From: Zoroaster sp. YZ-2022
Lineage: Eukaryota; Echinodermata; Asteroidea; Forcipulatida; Zoroasteridae
DNA length: 64,000 bases
NCBI GenBank assembly: GCA_029582265.1
Contig: CM055823.1
Location: 18,562,093 to 18,626,092 of the forward strand
Direction of reading: 5' to 3'
Shown here: piece by piece, positions 10,851 through 22,516 of the stretch
Position numbering within the stretch: position 1 is the stretch's first letter
Layout: every line of letters begins with the position of its first letter
Made by a program: the position numbers and the translations under genes
Notes under the pieces: model-generated
Told to the model about the DNA's origin: nothing
Seen by the model: the letters and a program-made list of their open reading frames with translations, nothing else
Databases searched by the model: none

Positions 10851-12052
10851 CAGTGGCAATGAAGCGGTTTTGATTTTACTTGACTACTCTGCCGCATTTG
10901 ACACCATAATTACCCATTCCATCTTCTTTAAACATCTACAAAGTAGGTATGGCATTGGTGGAACAGCTCTGCGATGGTTCGAATCATACATGTATCTTAC
11001 TGATCGTCAGGCTGTTGTTGTGAACAACGCATTTTCGGACATCTGCCTGCTTCCTTGTGGTACCCCACAAGGATCTGCCAAGGGACCACTTGATTTGATC
11101 TTGTATACTGGTCCTTTGAGTGACGTGATTGGTGCACACAGTGGTATTATGCATATGGTTTATGCAGACGACGCACAAGTGTATCTAGTGCTGCAATCGT
11201 CCAAGATTGCTGAAGCCATCAACAAATTGGAAAGTTGTGTCTCTGACATAAGATAATGGGCCATCTCCAATAAGGTGATGTTGAATAATTCAAAGACGGA
11301 GATCGTTCACTTCCATTCTAAGCATCGAAAGCCTTCCTGTCTGCCGGACATAGTCATTGGTGATGCCAAAATCAAGGTCTGCAAACTCTGCTAAAGACCT
11401 CGGTGTTATACTGGATTCGTAGGTACTTGGATCAATCAGCCACAGAACGTTTAGTGCATACGTTTGTGACCACCAGACTGGACTGCAATAACTATTTGTT
11501 ATATGGCCTTCCTGCTAGTCAGATTGCACCCCTACAGCGTGTACAGAATGCAGCTGCGAGACTTGTCACAATTACATACCGTCGTGATCACATCTCGCCA
11601 GTTCTGAACCAACTACACTGGCTAAAAGTAGAAGACCGCTTCCGTTTTAAGATCTTTTTACTTACAAGATACGTAATGGTATGGCTCCCATGTACTTAGT
11701 GGAACTTATTTCAGATTATAATCCAGGCATCTCTCTTCGTTCATCATCAAAAGGTCTACTCAGTGCTGGCCTGCGAAGCAAGACAAGATATGGTGACCGG
11801 GCATTTGCCAATTGCAGCTCCATGTCTGTGGAATAGCCTTCCGAGTGCTGTAAGAAATGCGCCCTCTATCAGTTCTTTTAAATCTAGGCTCAAGACCTTT
11901 TTATTTAACTGATTCTTTTTTTTTTTTGCCTATGCTCTGTATTTTTTGTTTTGTTGTTTAATTGTTTTAACCTAATGCCAATTATGTACAGCGCTTAGAA
12001 ACTTTGTTTTAGCACTTTATAAGTGCACTTATTATTATTATTATTATAAATA
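10835..12052 (+). mobile_element. CR1/L2-like LINE fragment, reverse transcriptase to 3' end
   Basis: The first open part (10834-11256) has RT landmarks: LILLDYSAAFDTI (motif A), GTPQGSAKGPLDLI (a mutated version of the usual PQGSVLGP) and MVYADDAQVYL (catalytic YADD). Later frames carry YRRDHISPVLNQLHWLKVEDR and an out-of-frame LWNSLP block. The copy ends in a tail reading gcgcttagaaac followed by cacttattattattatta, typical of this LINE group. In-frame stops and shifts mean it is inactive. Its 5' half is missing. Confidence 0.8.
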
Positions 12053-12153
12053 GCCAGAAAGTCTGTTCTGATCGTGATATAGTGTGCCTTTAATGTATGA
12101 CAAGGGCATTTAAGGCATGATTAATTATGGATGAGTCAAAACAAATTCTTTAC

Positions 12154-12225
12154 CTGGCATACAAATGATGTACTTGTAAGAGGGTCCTCATCAGTGTGTA
12201 TTCCTGATGTAGATGCTGCTGCAAC
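12154..12225 (-). CDS. Putative 72-bp exon, minus strand
   Basis: The minus-strand borders are tgttag and gtaaag. Two frames are open: LQQHLHQEYTLMRTLLQVHH-LYA (one base in) and VAAASTSGIHTDEDPLTSTS-FVCQ (phase 0). The first leaves two bases and would join in phase with the PSNSIAHL frame of the 8527-8627 block. The second joins nothing obvious. The product is unknown. Confidence 0.4.
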
Positions 12226-13614
12226 CTAACATTAAGAAATCAAAGATAGAAGACACATTATTAAGTAAAAGAATGCCTTCAATGAGGATTTCAGACTAAA
12301 GGGTGCCATTAACTGTTATTCATACATTCCCAAGACAGTTGAGACAATCTGATTGGACAAAACGTAACCACTTGGGGTGTATTAATGGATGATAAAGACA
12401 TGGCTTACGAAAATCACAGTAGCTCATATGTGCTAACTGTTCGCCAGCTGTTTGTGCGAAGCCAACACGGATTTAAATCAATCAGAATGACGAAGATTGT
12501 TTTGCATCACGCACCTAACTCATGTACATTGAACGTGTTTCGCGTGTCCTCAAAACGTGAATTTACATATTTCTATTTGAGTTTATTCAATAAAAATTGC
12601 ACATGTTTTAAATTTTGAAAACGAAATAGATGCGGGCATAAAGGCGAGGTCCTTATCGCCCATGACCACACCCAAAACCGGTCATTAACCTGCGGTAAAG
12701 ACCAAGCAACAAACTGTTATTCCCTTATTAAATGAGCTTATAGCCTCTGATGAGGTCTTAAATCACATTAAGGTTGACATATGTGAATGTGGATAAGCAT
12801 ACTTTTTACACAGCTATACTTGCATCAATCTATATCTGCAAGAACGCATACAAACAAAATTATTTGAAGACCTTTCTGGATTTCCTTGTAAACAATGTAT
12901 GGTAGCATTCATGCTAAACTTGAAAGGCTGCACTGCAGTCATCATTCAGCATGCAGTAATTTCCCTTAATACCAAACTAGACTGCAGTCGCTGCACTTTT
13001 AAACAGAGTACTTTGTACATTTTGCTGATTCAGTTCTTTAGACCAAAACAAATATCAATGTTATAATGAAAACAAAAATTTACATCTTTAATATTTTTTG
13101 GATTTATTGTAACATTGAATTTCTGTCTCTGGAGGAACATTAATAATTGTTGTTGTTTGAGATTGCCAATACAGTGTAGGGGCTTTAATTGAGACGTGGA
13201 TCACAAAATTAGCTAAAAATCTAAAAATTTTAGATTTTTGATTTCACTGAACAGAGCATATATTTATCATTTACAATTGTGCTAATTTAATATTAATTAA
13301 CATAAGTTTGTCTTCACTGGCAAATTATACAGTTTTAACTGGTGTTTATTGACATCAAATATTCAGTGTTATTTCAACTACTCTGATTAGAGTTAATTAA
13401 TTGTTAATAACAATGAATGCAAAATTATTTCTTGAAACCGTGTTCAAAAAGCAATCTTTCAAACAAATAGAAGGCCATCATTCTTTATTTAGAAATACAA
13501 AGTTGATTTAAAAAGACAAAAAAAAAGTTTTTTACAATTTTCACACATTGTCCATACTGCTTTTTGTTCTTAAATATGTAAATCTTTATTGTTGATAGTT
13601 TATGTCCAACGTAC
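12226..13614. other. Gene-free, AT-rich stretch
   Basis: No supported feature. The stretch around 12915-13040 (ctgcactgcag...catgcagtaatttccctta) is a diverged copy of the sequence at 9440-9600, so some dispersed or duplicated sequence is present. The remainder is AT-rich and intron-like. Confidence 0.35.
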
Positions 13615-13758
13615 CTTGCACAAAACTGATGAAAGCATGTTGCATGCCCTTACTTTTTCTCTGTTTTCGTGCAGCTACAGAGTAGGCATTCTGAGTTTCT
13701 GTCTTATGAGACATTGGGTAACTTGATGACCCTCTCTCTGGCTTAGAGTGTCAACAGC
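13615..13758 (-). CDS. Putative exon, minus strand
   Basis: The minus-strand block lies between tttcag and gtacg. Its best open frame reads PERGSSSYPMSHKTETQNAY then SVAARKQRKSKGMQHAFISF-VQ. A basic segment RKQRKSK suggests a nuclear or nucleic-acid-binding linker, which is inference only. The frame has a stop within the first 11 bases, so either the acceptor is slightly inside the block (after ctctaag) or the exon is broken. The donor is non-optimal. Confidence 0.33.
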
Positions 13759-15448
13759 CTGAAACAAATCATTTTTGATCATCATTTTTGGAAGGCTTGC
13801 AACTGCAATGATCACCAAAACAAATATTAATTTGGCAGATATGGCATCTACAGAATCAATCCCCTCATCAGACTTGATGGAAAGAAATGTTTTACACCTG
13901 TAAACAAATCAATTTATTACATATTTTAACTTGGGAACAAAAACACAGCAATCGCCCTGCTGAGTGGAACTGATCCACCCATTCTGCAGTGTGCAGAAGC
14001 AATTCTCACCATCTTATAATTAAAAGGGAGTGTATATACACCAATGGTTAATAAATGAATGTGAATACATCCATATACTTATAGAATCAAGAGATGTATA
14101 GAAGCCAAACTGTAGAAAATATGTTCACATTTGTTTGTATTTGTTAAAATGTAAAAATGTTTCAATGTCCAATGATCCATTTAAAATTTGAGTGTTTCAT
14201 TCATACATTTCACATTGTCAAGTGGAATAACTTCTCAGAGTGTTCAGTATTTCGGCACCATTAACATATTACATTACAATTAAGTATAATTCACTCAGTT
14301 ACTCCCTAAATTAATTAGGACAAAAAATTACCCTTTCATTCCCGCTCTCAAAATATTCCGGATAACATCATACACTGACATCCTGCAACTTGAATTTGTA
14401 TGTATAAAAGTATGTTGGATATTGCAATGGTAATGAAGGGATGTATCCAAACCCCTTTTATGCTTAAACCAGTTAGAGTTAGTGTAATGCTTTCATGAGG
14501 ATGCTTTCTTAAAGGGGGTATATCGTCACAATCAGAGCAGGCTTGCGGCTTGACACTGAATCCTGCACTGATAGTTTTAGATAAACTCAGATGAACCCAT
14601 TGAATATTATATGGATATAGATACATGTAGATATACTCACCACCTTAATTTGTTGCAGCTGTTTTACATATGATTGATTATAACAATGGTTTGCCTCCTG
14701 TCCCAACAAACAAGGGTGAATGTTCTGAACTCATAGCACCTGTCTAGATTAATCTCAATTATAACATTTTTAGTGTACGCAGGATAGCTATTAGGAAAGG
14801 AATGCAGTTTGTTTAAAACTTAAACTGCAAGCCACATGAGTCCCACAAGAAAAGGAATCACAATGACTGTCAGCCCATTTGTAACAATATCTACCCACTT
14901 TAAACAAGAATTGGATAATATACTGAACTTTCAAAACAATATTATTTCTACTACGTACATTGCCTTCAAGGCAATTAGTGCCCAGCTGTTTGTGTGATTA
15001 CTAATAATATACGAGTAGCTGGAAACAAGAGAGGGCAATGACCAAGGCCTGAGGTCAGTATTGAATAATACATACAAATAATTTCATTCTATTTTAACAT
15101 CTGCTTAGTGTTATTTCCATCAGTGTTATTTCGCATTATTTCCATCAATATATATTTATAGTTAAATTTCTTCCTCTGAGAATAAAGTAAACTGATCATG
15201 TCTGACTGAGGAATTACAATAATTAAGCATTGACAATCCCATGGGGGCATATATACTATACATGACTATATGAAGATCAAACTATATATGTGTCTGGACA
15301 TGCAAGAAACAATTCAACAATTCACGGTTCATGTAAATTTCAGAACCCTTACCGTATTTTAGCCAAATAGGATAAAGAATCAACAAGATGTGTGTTATAA
15401 ATATATGAAAAGAAATTTGACATAGAGGGTGAGAATAAGAATTCTAAC
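13759..15448. other. Gene-free, AT-rich stretch
   Basis: I see no convincing exon, element terminus or array. Confidence 0.35.
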
Positions 15449-15569
15449 CTGAACACTCACTGGAGGCAGGCCGTGTGTATTTTATGTACAAGCTCATCAG
15501 TTGCCTCTCTAGATTTTCATTCAATATGACTGTGGCAGGTCCAAGATGTTCTGTCTTGTGTTTGTAAAC
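15449..15569 (-). CDS. Putative 121-bp exon, minus strand (possible integrase-like fragment)
   Basis: The minus-strand borders are catttcag and gttaga. It reads open for 40 codons in phase 0: VYKHKTEHLGPATVILNENL then ERQLMSLYIKYTRPASSECS. The HKT...GPA..L...L...YI...RP pattern resembles the catalytic-region segment of tyrosine-recombinase-like proteins carried by some animal mobile elements and their captured relatives. That similarity is from memory and needs a profile search. The preceding block at 16440-16512 ends in a phase that does not join it. Confidence 0.45.
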
Positions 15570-16439
15570 CTGAAATGAGAAATGTATTGTATCAGTAATG
15601 CTAATAAGGCTAAACAGCTCAGGTTCCAAACCCAATACTTAATACTTAATATCATGACTTTCAAAAAGCCTCATCCTTGTGATCCCGAGACAGCCGCTTC
15701 CATGGGGGTGTGATCCCTGGCCAACAACATTTATGGAAATTGAATAGCTTTTGATGCTTAGCGCCCCCAGAACAAAGATATTGACAAAATAGGGAGAACC
15801 AACACAGAGCTAGATAGCTTTAGATACCGCTACGGTAACCCAGGTGTTGCAGGTTCTAACCCCGCTCTTGTCAATTCAGTAATTCATTTTAATAGACAGA
15901 TTCAGCCACTCAGTGCAATATATTCATCATGATAATTTTGTTTCCTTAGTTACTTTTTAAATATTTATGAAAGCTTTGATAGAACATAAATTGGCAGAAC
16001 TCATTCTCTGCAACATATTTCAAATGTAGGCGTATGAATGAAGATCTTTGAATACGTCTGGATCTATGGAGTGTTTTCTATACTCTCCTATTGTAGCATT
16101 TTGTATTACTCCTGCTTTTCTTATTTGCTTGATCATCGTCCATGTTAACTGAGACGTCAGGGGCACTTGGTATGGGTGGGAGAAAGGGTTAAGGTAAATA
16201 CTTGTGCATTCCCATGGTTACATCTATTAAGAATCCTGCAAAAGCTGTGTGAGGACGTACATAAACGGCCACCAGCATCTACATGTATGATATAATTTAT
16301 AAACTTTTTTTTCAATATGAAAGATGACCTATAATATTTTACTAATTCTCCCCTTGCCTTCACCAAAACCAAGACTGCTGAAAATCGGTTAGGCTTGAAT
16401 TTTGCTGCATAGCTTGCCAAAAATAAGACATATAATTAC

Positions 16440-16512
16440 CTGTCTGGCACATGTTTCAAGTCCCCTTCGGCCTTGTCAAAATCGCTGATGTAATCCCCAT
16501 CAATGATGAGTC
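16440..16512 (-). CDS. Putative 73-bp exon, minus strand
   Basis: The minus-strand borders are cattttcag and gtaatt. Only one frame is open: LIIDGDYISDFDKAEGDLKH then VPD, with two bases at each end. Acidic and hydrophobic residues alternate as in a genuine protein. The family is not recognised. The phase (2 bases left over) does not fit the 15449-15569 exon, so another exon may lie between. Confidence 0.42.
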
Positions 16513-17180
16513 CTGAAAATGAAAATAACATTCACTGTAAATTGATTTTCACTGAAACACATTACATTTAACTTTGTACAGTTGAGTGAGGAAATAATTA
16601 AACTCACCACTATATACTTCAGTGTTTTACCGAGCAATCAAAAGAGATAAAGATTTTGTTCAAGAACAGCTATAACTTTAATCTTTTAAATATATTTATA
16701 GAGGAAGACGATCAGAGAAATACTAACAAGGTTTACTCACTACTGATCTGTGACTTTAATTCTGAGTGACACGTGCACACTTTAGTGACAGCAGGTACTT
16801 GCCCTTTAAAAATACGTTCACCTAAGTCCCAGTAAGTAGCTTGATCTATAATTGCTTATTCAATTCATGGAAATGAAGGCACCCTTGTCAGTGTGATGTC
16901 ACCTGTGCTTGCAGGATTTAAAAATGAAACGGTTGTTTGATGAGTAGCTGGGCATATAATTTGATATTGTATGAATGTTCTATTTTGTTTGGTCTTTTGA
17001 GTAGACTGCATGGTAACATTAAAGTATTCTGGACATGTGCTGTACGTGCTTAAAAGGCACCTGAACGTGTTTTAAATCACTTTAATTACATGTACTCCAA
17101 CATTCTCAAACATACACATACACAAAATTACATGTAATCAAAAAACTTTGCACTCTTCTACTCATTACATTGTTTGTGGA

Positions 17181-17549
17181 GTGTCGTGGCCGAGCGGTCT
17201 AGCTTACCGGACTCAAGTTCTGGTGTTAGTAGCAGAATGTGGGTTCGAAACCCGGCCGTGACACTTGTGTCCTTGAGCAAGACACTTAACCATAATTTCT
17301 TCTCTCCACCCAGGGGTTAAATGGGTACCTGTGAGGGCAGAGTTGGTTGATTAGCCCTATATGCGCTGTAATGGCAGCAATTGAGCTGTATACTCCCCAG
17401 GGAGCTGAGATGGTTTCAGGAATGATTTATGAGCCTTATGGGCCTTATGAGCAGGGGTAATAATATAATACGCCTTGAGCACCACTCAGTTGGTGTATAT
17501 ACGTGCGCTATATAAGTCCACACATTATTATTATTATTATTATTATTAT
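17181..17549 (+). mobile_element. tRNA-derived SINE, full length
   Basis: The head gtgtcgtggccgagcggtct...gactcaagttctggtg...gggttcgaaaccc resembles a tRNA-Leu gene, with A-box (tggccgagcgg) and B-box (ggttcgaaac) for RNA polymerase III. Next comes a conserved central block (gtccttgagcaagacactta then ccacccaggggttaaatggg). It ends in gcgctatataagtcc and an (ATT)n tail, a LINE-like 3' end. No CCA-competent acceptor stem pairs well, so this is a SINE and not a tRNA gene. A truncated relative is at 51822-51940. The tail directly abuts the gene fragment at 17548. Confidence 0.85.
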
Positions 17550-18292
17550 GACAGCCACCAGTGTTGCTGATGCTTCAATTAATGACCTGCAGTTGATAGG
17601 ACATGACATGATGAAGTTCCAGATGACAGATGAGCAGGTGGCTGATGCAGCCCTAGGCAAGATGATAAAACATGGATGGTACCTAACTCAAGAAGTGGTC
17701 ATAATACAGATCCAAGAACAACCAACACAATGAAAGGCTTGATGGCAACCAAGATGCTCAACACAGAAACACCAGATGAACTCAGAAAGGGGAAACCTGT
17801 TTTCCAAACCCTCGCAAAGGACACCACACTTGTTGATCTTACTGGGCCAGAGTCACACTTCACATTCAATGCTCTCATATAAGTTCTAATTGGCTATCCT
17901 CTACTGTGGTCTCTTGACCCAGATTTCATGGTTGTAGACAGATTTGTAAAGACGGTTAAGTTGGTGAATGACATAGCAGAGCGAGGAGTGAAGATGATGA
18001 GTGACTTTGCCAACATCATTACTACTGACTCCCAACAGAGAGCTTCGCTTCTGCAAGCAGTTGAGTTCAACGGGAGACAATTTAACAGTTTCGCAAATAA
18101 AAGCATCCCTAAACATATAAGCACCCCGGATCCATGATATATCAATCAACATCTGAAAAAATACACTGTATTAATAATCACTCTTCAAAATACTTTGTAA
18201 TAGAAACACAGGTCTTTTCAAGTCAATTAAATGTATGCCTACATCAGTTATTGGTTAAAATAGGCCTCAAAGCAATTTCTTCTGGTCAGAGC
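17548..18292 (+). pseudogene. Decayed fragment of an uncharacterised gene, copy 1
   Basis: The first open stretch starts MTATSVADASINDLQLIGHD then MMKFQMTDEQVADAALGKMI and breaks after about 60 codons. The reading resumes as TLVDLTGPESHFTFNAL and, after a stop, DRFVKTVKLVNDIAERGVKM then MSDFANIITTDSQQRASLLQ. The last block resembles a conserved segment in poorly described invertebrate proteins (VNDxAERGVKLMxDFA). I recall the pattern but cannot name a function. Stops and shifts make it a pseudogene. The segment from about 17821 on is duplicated at 24134-24440. The large hAT element has inserted just after it. Confidence 0.6.
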
Positions 18293-20575
18293 TAGGGCTG
18301 TGCGTTTTCGGATATTTTTGGAACCGGATACCCGAAATCAGGAAAGTTCGGATACCCGGATACCCGTTTTCATTCTTGTTGAAAACATACCTCCTTTGGT
18401 GTACAAATACTTGTAAACGTTAACAAAATTGACCTTTATAATACAGAGGATACCATATTTAACTAGATCTGTATTAAAGTATAACATCTTGGTGACAAAA
18501 TATTGTATTAATTTACGGAAAGTTATTTCTGAAATAAAACCGTAAAAATTGATCACACGCGCGCACGCATTGCCGGTGCATCACGCAGCTACAGCGGCCT
18601 CGCACGTGACTGTGTCAGAGACCGGGAGTGACTTCCATCATCAGTAGACAATAATCACTGGTCGTGCGTGATCAGAGCGCATGCGTATAGCAAGTTGACT
18701 TTAATGTTCATGTCACAAAACACGTGTTGAATAATGTCATTGGTCAAAGGCGATGTGGGCGGAACTAACCCGTTGTGAGAAAACATTCATGTGCTTGCGC
18801 CTTGCCGCGCCCCTGCCTTCTAAATAAGGATATCCCGTACGCCATGTTGGCATTGGATAGGACATGATTTTGCGTACTAAAATAATATTTGATATTATTA
18901 AACAAACAAACTGCAAAAATTAACGAATCTAAAATCAGAACTTGAATATTAATATGTTTCTATCACAATGAACTTTAGTTAAATGTCAATAAACCTGTCA
19001 ATAAACATTGTTTCTTGAAAGAATGAATTTTACCAATTTGGGCCCTTTTTCTCAAATGGGACCAAACTTGACTATTCCCTGTTGAACGTGGCATCGTGTT
19101 GATCGGTCAGTCAAGAGAATGAGTCTAAAATTTAGGATGCGCACTCATCAAAATAACTTAACAAAACGTATCGGTGTAAGTTTTGTCTACTTTTTAATTA
19201 GTATTCAGCCAATTTGTCCCCTCCATCAATGTTTGACGATCCATAATTCGCAGCTCATCATAAGCAACCGCATTTCGTCCCTCATAAACGTCTTTTCAAC
19301 TGATATGAGAATAGGTGGTGTAAAAATTTCGTCCCTCATAAACGTCTTTTTAACTGATAGGAGATTAGGTGATTGTAAAAATATGTTGCCCAATTGAAAG
19401 GATCAAACCTGCAACCAATAATACCTTTCAAATTAGGGCTGTGCGTTTTCGGATATTTTTGGAACCGGATACCCGAAATCAGGAAAGTTCGGATACCCGG
19501 ATACCCGTTTTCATTCTTGTTGAAAACATGCCTCCTTTGGTGTGTACAAATACTTGTAAACGTTAACAAAATTGACCTTTATAATACAGAGGATACCATA
19601 TTTAACTAGATCTGTATTAAAGTATAACATCTTGGTGACAAAATATTGTATTAATTTACGGAAAGTTATTTCTGAAATAAAACCGTAAAAATTTATCACA
19701 CGCGCGCACGCATTGCCGGTGCATCACGCAGCTAGCTACAGCGACCTCGCACGTGACTGTGTCAGGGACCGGGAGTGACTACCATCAGTAGACAATAATC
19801 ACTGGTCGTGCGTGATCAGAGCGCATGCGTATAGCAAGTTGACTTTAATGTTCATGTCACAAAACACGTGTTGAATAATGTCATTGGTCAAAGGCGATGT
19901 GGGCGGAACTAACCCGTTGTGAGAAAACATTCATGTGCTTGCGCCTTGCCGCGCCCCTGCCTTCTAAATAAGGATATCCCGTACGCCATGTTGGCATTGG
20001 ATAAGGACATGATTTTGCGTACTAAAATAATATTTGATATTATTAAACAAACAAACTGCAAAAAATTAACGAATCTAAAATCAGAACTTGAATATTAATA
20101 TGTTTCTATCACAATGAACTTTAGTTAAATGTCAATAAACCCTGTCAATAAACATTGTTTCTGAAAGAATGAATTTTACCAATTTGGGGCCCCTTTCTCA
20201 AAATGGGACCAAACTTGACTATTCCCTGTTGAACGTGGCATCGTGTTGATCGGTCAGTCAAGAAATGAGTCTAAAATTTAGATGCGCACTCATCAAAATA
20301 ACTTAACAAAACGTATCGGTGTAAGTTTTGTCTACTTTTTAATTAGTATTCAGCCAATGTCCCCTCCATCAATGTTTGACGATCCATAATTCGCAGCTCA
20401 TCATAAGCAACCGCATTTCGTCCCTCATAAACGTCTTTTTCAACTGATAGGAGATTAGGTGATTGTAAAATTTCGTCCCTCATAAACGTCTTTTTAACTG
20501 ATAGAGATTAGGTGATTGTAAAATATGTTGCCCAATTGAAAGGATCAAACCTGCAACCAATAATACCTTTTCAAA
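18293..20575. repeat. 1.14-kb direct duplication inside the hAT element
   Basis: Copy 1 runs 18293-19433 and copy 2 runs 19434 to about 20575. Both begin tagggctgtgcgttttcgga and stay highly similar, including identical GC-rich blocks (acgcgcgcacgcattgccgg). Small indels separate them. The second copy therefore places an internal 5' terminus inside the element. Confidence 0.9.
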
Positions 20576-21238
20576 TCCGACTGATTATGGATCCTACTGT
20601 TGGTTTCCAAAGACAGTGACCGACTTAACACCTCCTTTTTATGTCTGTCACCTTGTCGGCAAATGTAATACACAAAGAGCTCGGTATCGGCGGGTAAATA
20701 AATGTAAATGTTGGCGATATGCTGAGGATGGTCAGTGGCACATCAAAATACCATTACACAACAAAACCAATTTCAACGCTACTTTTTTATTACGACAACA
20801 ATTAATGTGGACGTCCGATAATAAATCCCTCTATTAACACATCGTGGTGCACACTGCAGTGCAGACATAGCAGCAGTTATTGTCCCACTAATCCAATTAC
20901 TGTGAACAATAGGCAAACATTCCATCCTGAGCAGCTAGTTTGATACTAGCACGCCACAGCCAGGCTATTTGAGTCTTAATGATTGGATACAATGTGTATT
21001 GGTTGGACAAAGTGTATGGAAATGTCGTAAAATACTACAAAGGCGTTATCTTGAATAAAAATGCTCCTAAAAGTGTAAACAGTACATTGTTCAATAGTCA
21101 AAATTTCTGTTCACACCGCTGAAATGGTAAGTCCCAATTTTAAAAAGTCGTTTACGGGTACTCGGAACCGAAAAATGGAACCGGGTAATGACAGTTTCGG
21201 TCGGGTATCCGGATACCCGGATACCCGGCACAGCCCTA
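18293..21238. mobile_element. hAT-type element, 2946 bp, non-autonomous
   Basis: The termini are tagggctgtgc and gcacagcccta, exact 11-bp inverted repeats. The flanks gtcagagc at 18285-18292 and 21239-21246 form a perfect 8-bp target duplication. Sub-terminal copies of cggatacccgg occur at both ends. The paralogous locus at 24600-24662 carries the uninterrupted site with a single gtctgagc, which confirms the boundaries. The interior holds a 1.14-kb direct duplication that includes the 5' terminus, then about 0.66 kb of unique 3' sequence. No ORF resembling a hAT transposase is seen. Confidence 0.9.
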
Positions 21239-21797
21239 GTCAGAGCTGAGCTTCAAAATCAGTGTCTTGGTGATTAAACTTCAGTTGGATTTTTGTTTAT
21301 ACCTGCACTACTCAAAATTGGGAATCATCATACAAATTAAAAGTTTGGTGATTGATCAACCTATCTAATATTAATAGCATTTCAGCAAGCAATGTTTAAA
21401 ACAAGTCAGTTTTATGTAAAACTGAAATAATCATGTTTTAAAGCCATTATACATACACCATTGGTAAGATATCTATAAAAGTATACATGTATAAACATTC
21501 AGATCTCAATGCTTTCTCATGTTTTCTCATAAATGACAACATTTCAGACAGAATAATTTCACATTATGCTTGGAAACATAATCTTACAACCAAGTTTTCC
21601 ATAATAATTCAAAAGTTAATTTTTGGTTAATTACAATTGTGTATATACACTGGCTTTAAATAAAAAACAAGGGCTGTGTGTAAATTGATGAAACAGTCTG
21701 ATAAATTCAGCTCTGGTCAAATAATGTCACCCTAGTACTATAAACAATGGTTACATGCAGAACTGAACAGTGTTATTTACAAGTTACAACATTTTAC

Positions 21798-22260
21798 CTT
21801 GATCTGGCCTGGATGCCTTGGTTTGATTGTAAGTGTCTATGTTGATGTCTTGAAGCGAAGGAACGGGCGTCCTCGGCATATTTACTGAACATCATCAGAG
21901 CAGATGCAGTGGCTGAGTTAGTTTTCAATTTCTTATTCTGTTTTATGAATGCTTCTACTACAGACACTACATGTAATTCCTGAGGATTGGCCCTCATCCG
22001 TGCAAGGATGTCTTGAGTCACTTTCATGACATTTGGCTTCCAAGTCTTCAAAGTTCCACTCTTTTTTGGAATGTTCAACGTCATGTTCTTCTCCTTGCTC
22101 TTGCATGTGAATTATATGTTCTCCTTGTGTATGCACCTCTACAGACATTTCTTTCCTCTATCTGGGGTGGTTTGCTAGGACCAGCAGACAGTGGGATAAA
22201 CCAACCCTTTGGTACATTCTTCTGTCCAGTAGTCAGGTAGAGTAGCTTCAGGCACATTTT
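21798..22260 (-). CDS. Coding-like segment, minus strand, frames broken
   Basis: Three overlapping minus-strand frames each look coding in turn. The first is CLKLLYLTTGQKNVPKGWFI-PLSAGPSKPPQIEERN. The second is acidic: EVHTQGEHIIHMQEQGEEHD-VEHSKKEWNFEDLEAKC. The third is MKVTQDILARMRANPQELHV-VSVVEAFIKQNKKLKTNSAT-ASALMMFSKYA, ending at a gtaaaat donor. A gene read through small indels would use them successively. The NPQEL..V..VVEAF...N..LKT.SA.ASAL..F.KY block is suggestive of a family of transposon-associated animal proteins. I cannot name it securely. The segment is either a pseudogene or suffers sequence errors. Confidence 0.4.
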
Positions 22261-22326
22261 CTCATTACTGATGAAATTGAAAGAATGAATCCTGTAGTGC
22301 TTCACAATGTACATATTGATTCTTAC

Positions 22327-22489
22327 AAGGTGCACAGTTGAAACCAACATAGCATGTGCACATTGCCATCTCCATCCACCTGATATTTCTTGTCGGCAGT
22401 GGATGCTCTTCATTGTATGACTTTATAGAGGCTTCAAGATCTTGTAGCATTTTTCTCTCTGGTGGTAGCACCATATGACTATGTATGCA
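22327..22489 (-). CDS. Putative 163-bp exon, minus strand
   Basis: The minus-strand borders are tttacag and gtaaga. It is open for 54 codons: CIHSHMVLPPERKMLQDLEA-SIKSYNEEHPLPTRNIRWME-MAMCTCYVGFNCAP, with one base left over. The terminal cysteine cluster (CTCYVGFNCAPC across the donor) hints at metal binding, which is inference. A second frame is open across the donor into downstream sequence, so splicing is not certain. It lies about 70 bp upstream of the 21798-22260 segment and probably belongs to the same gene. Confidence 0.45.
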
Positions 22490-22516
22490 CTGTAAAGGAA
22501 AATAAATCAATATTAA

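Noticed and set aside
17181..17265. Functional tRNA-Leu gene
   Set aside because: The sequence is tRNA-like but is followed by a SINE body and (ATT)n tail, is repeated at 51822, and its acceptor stem does not pair well.
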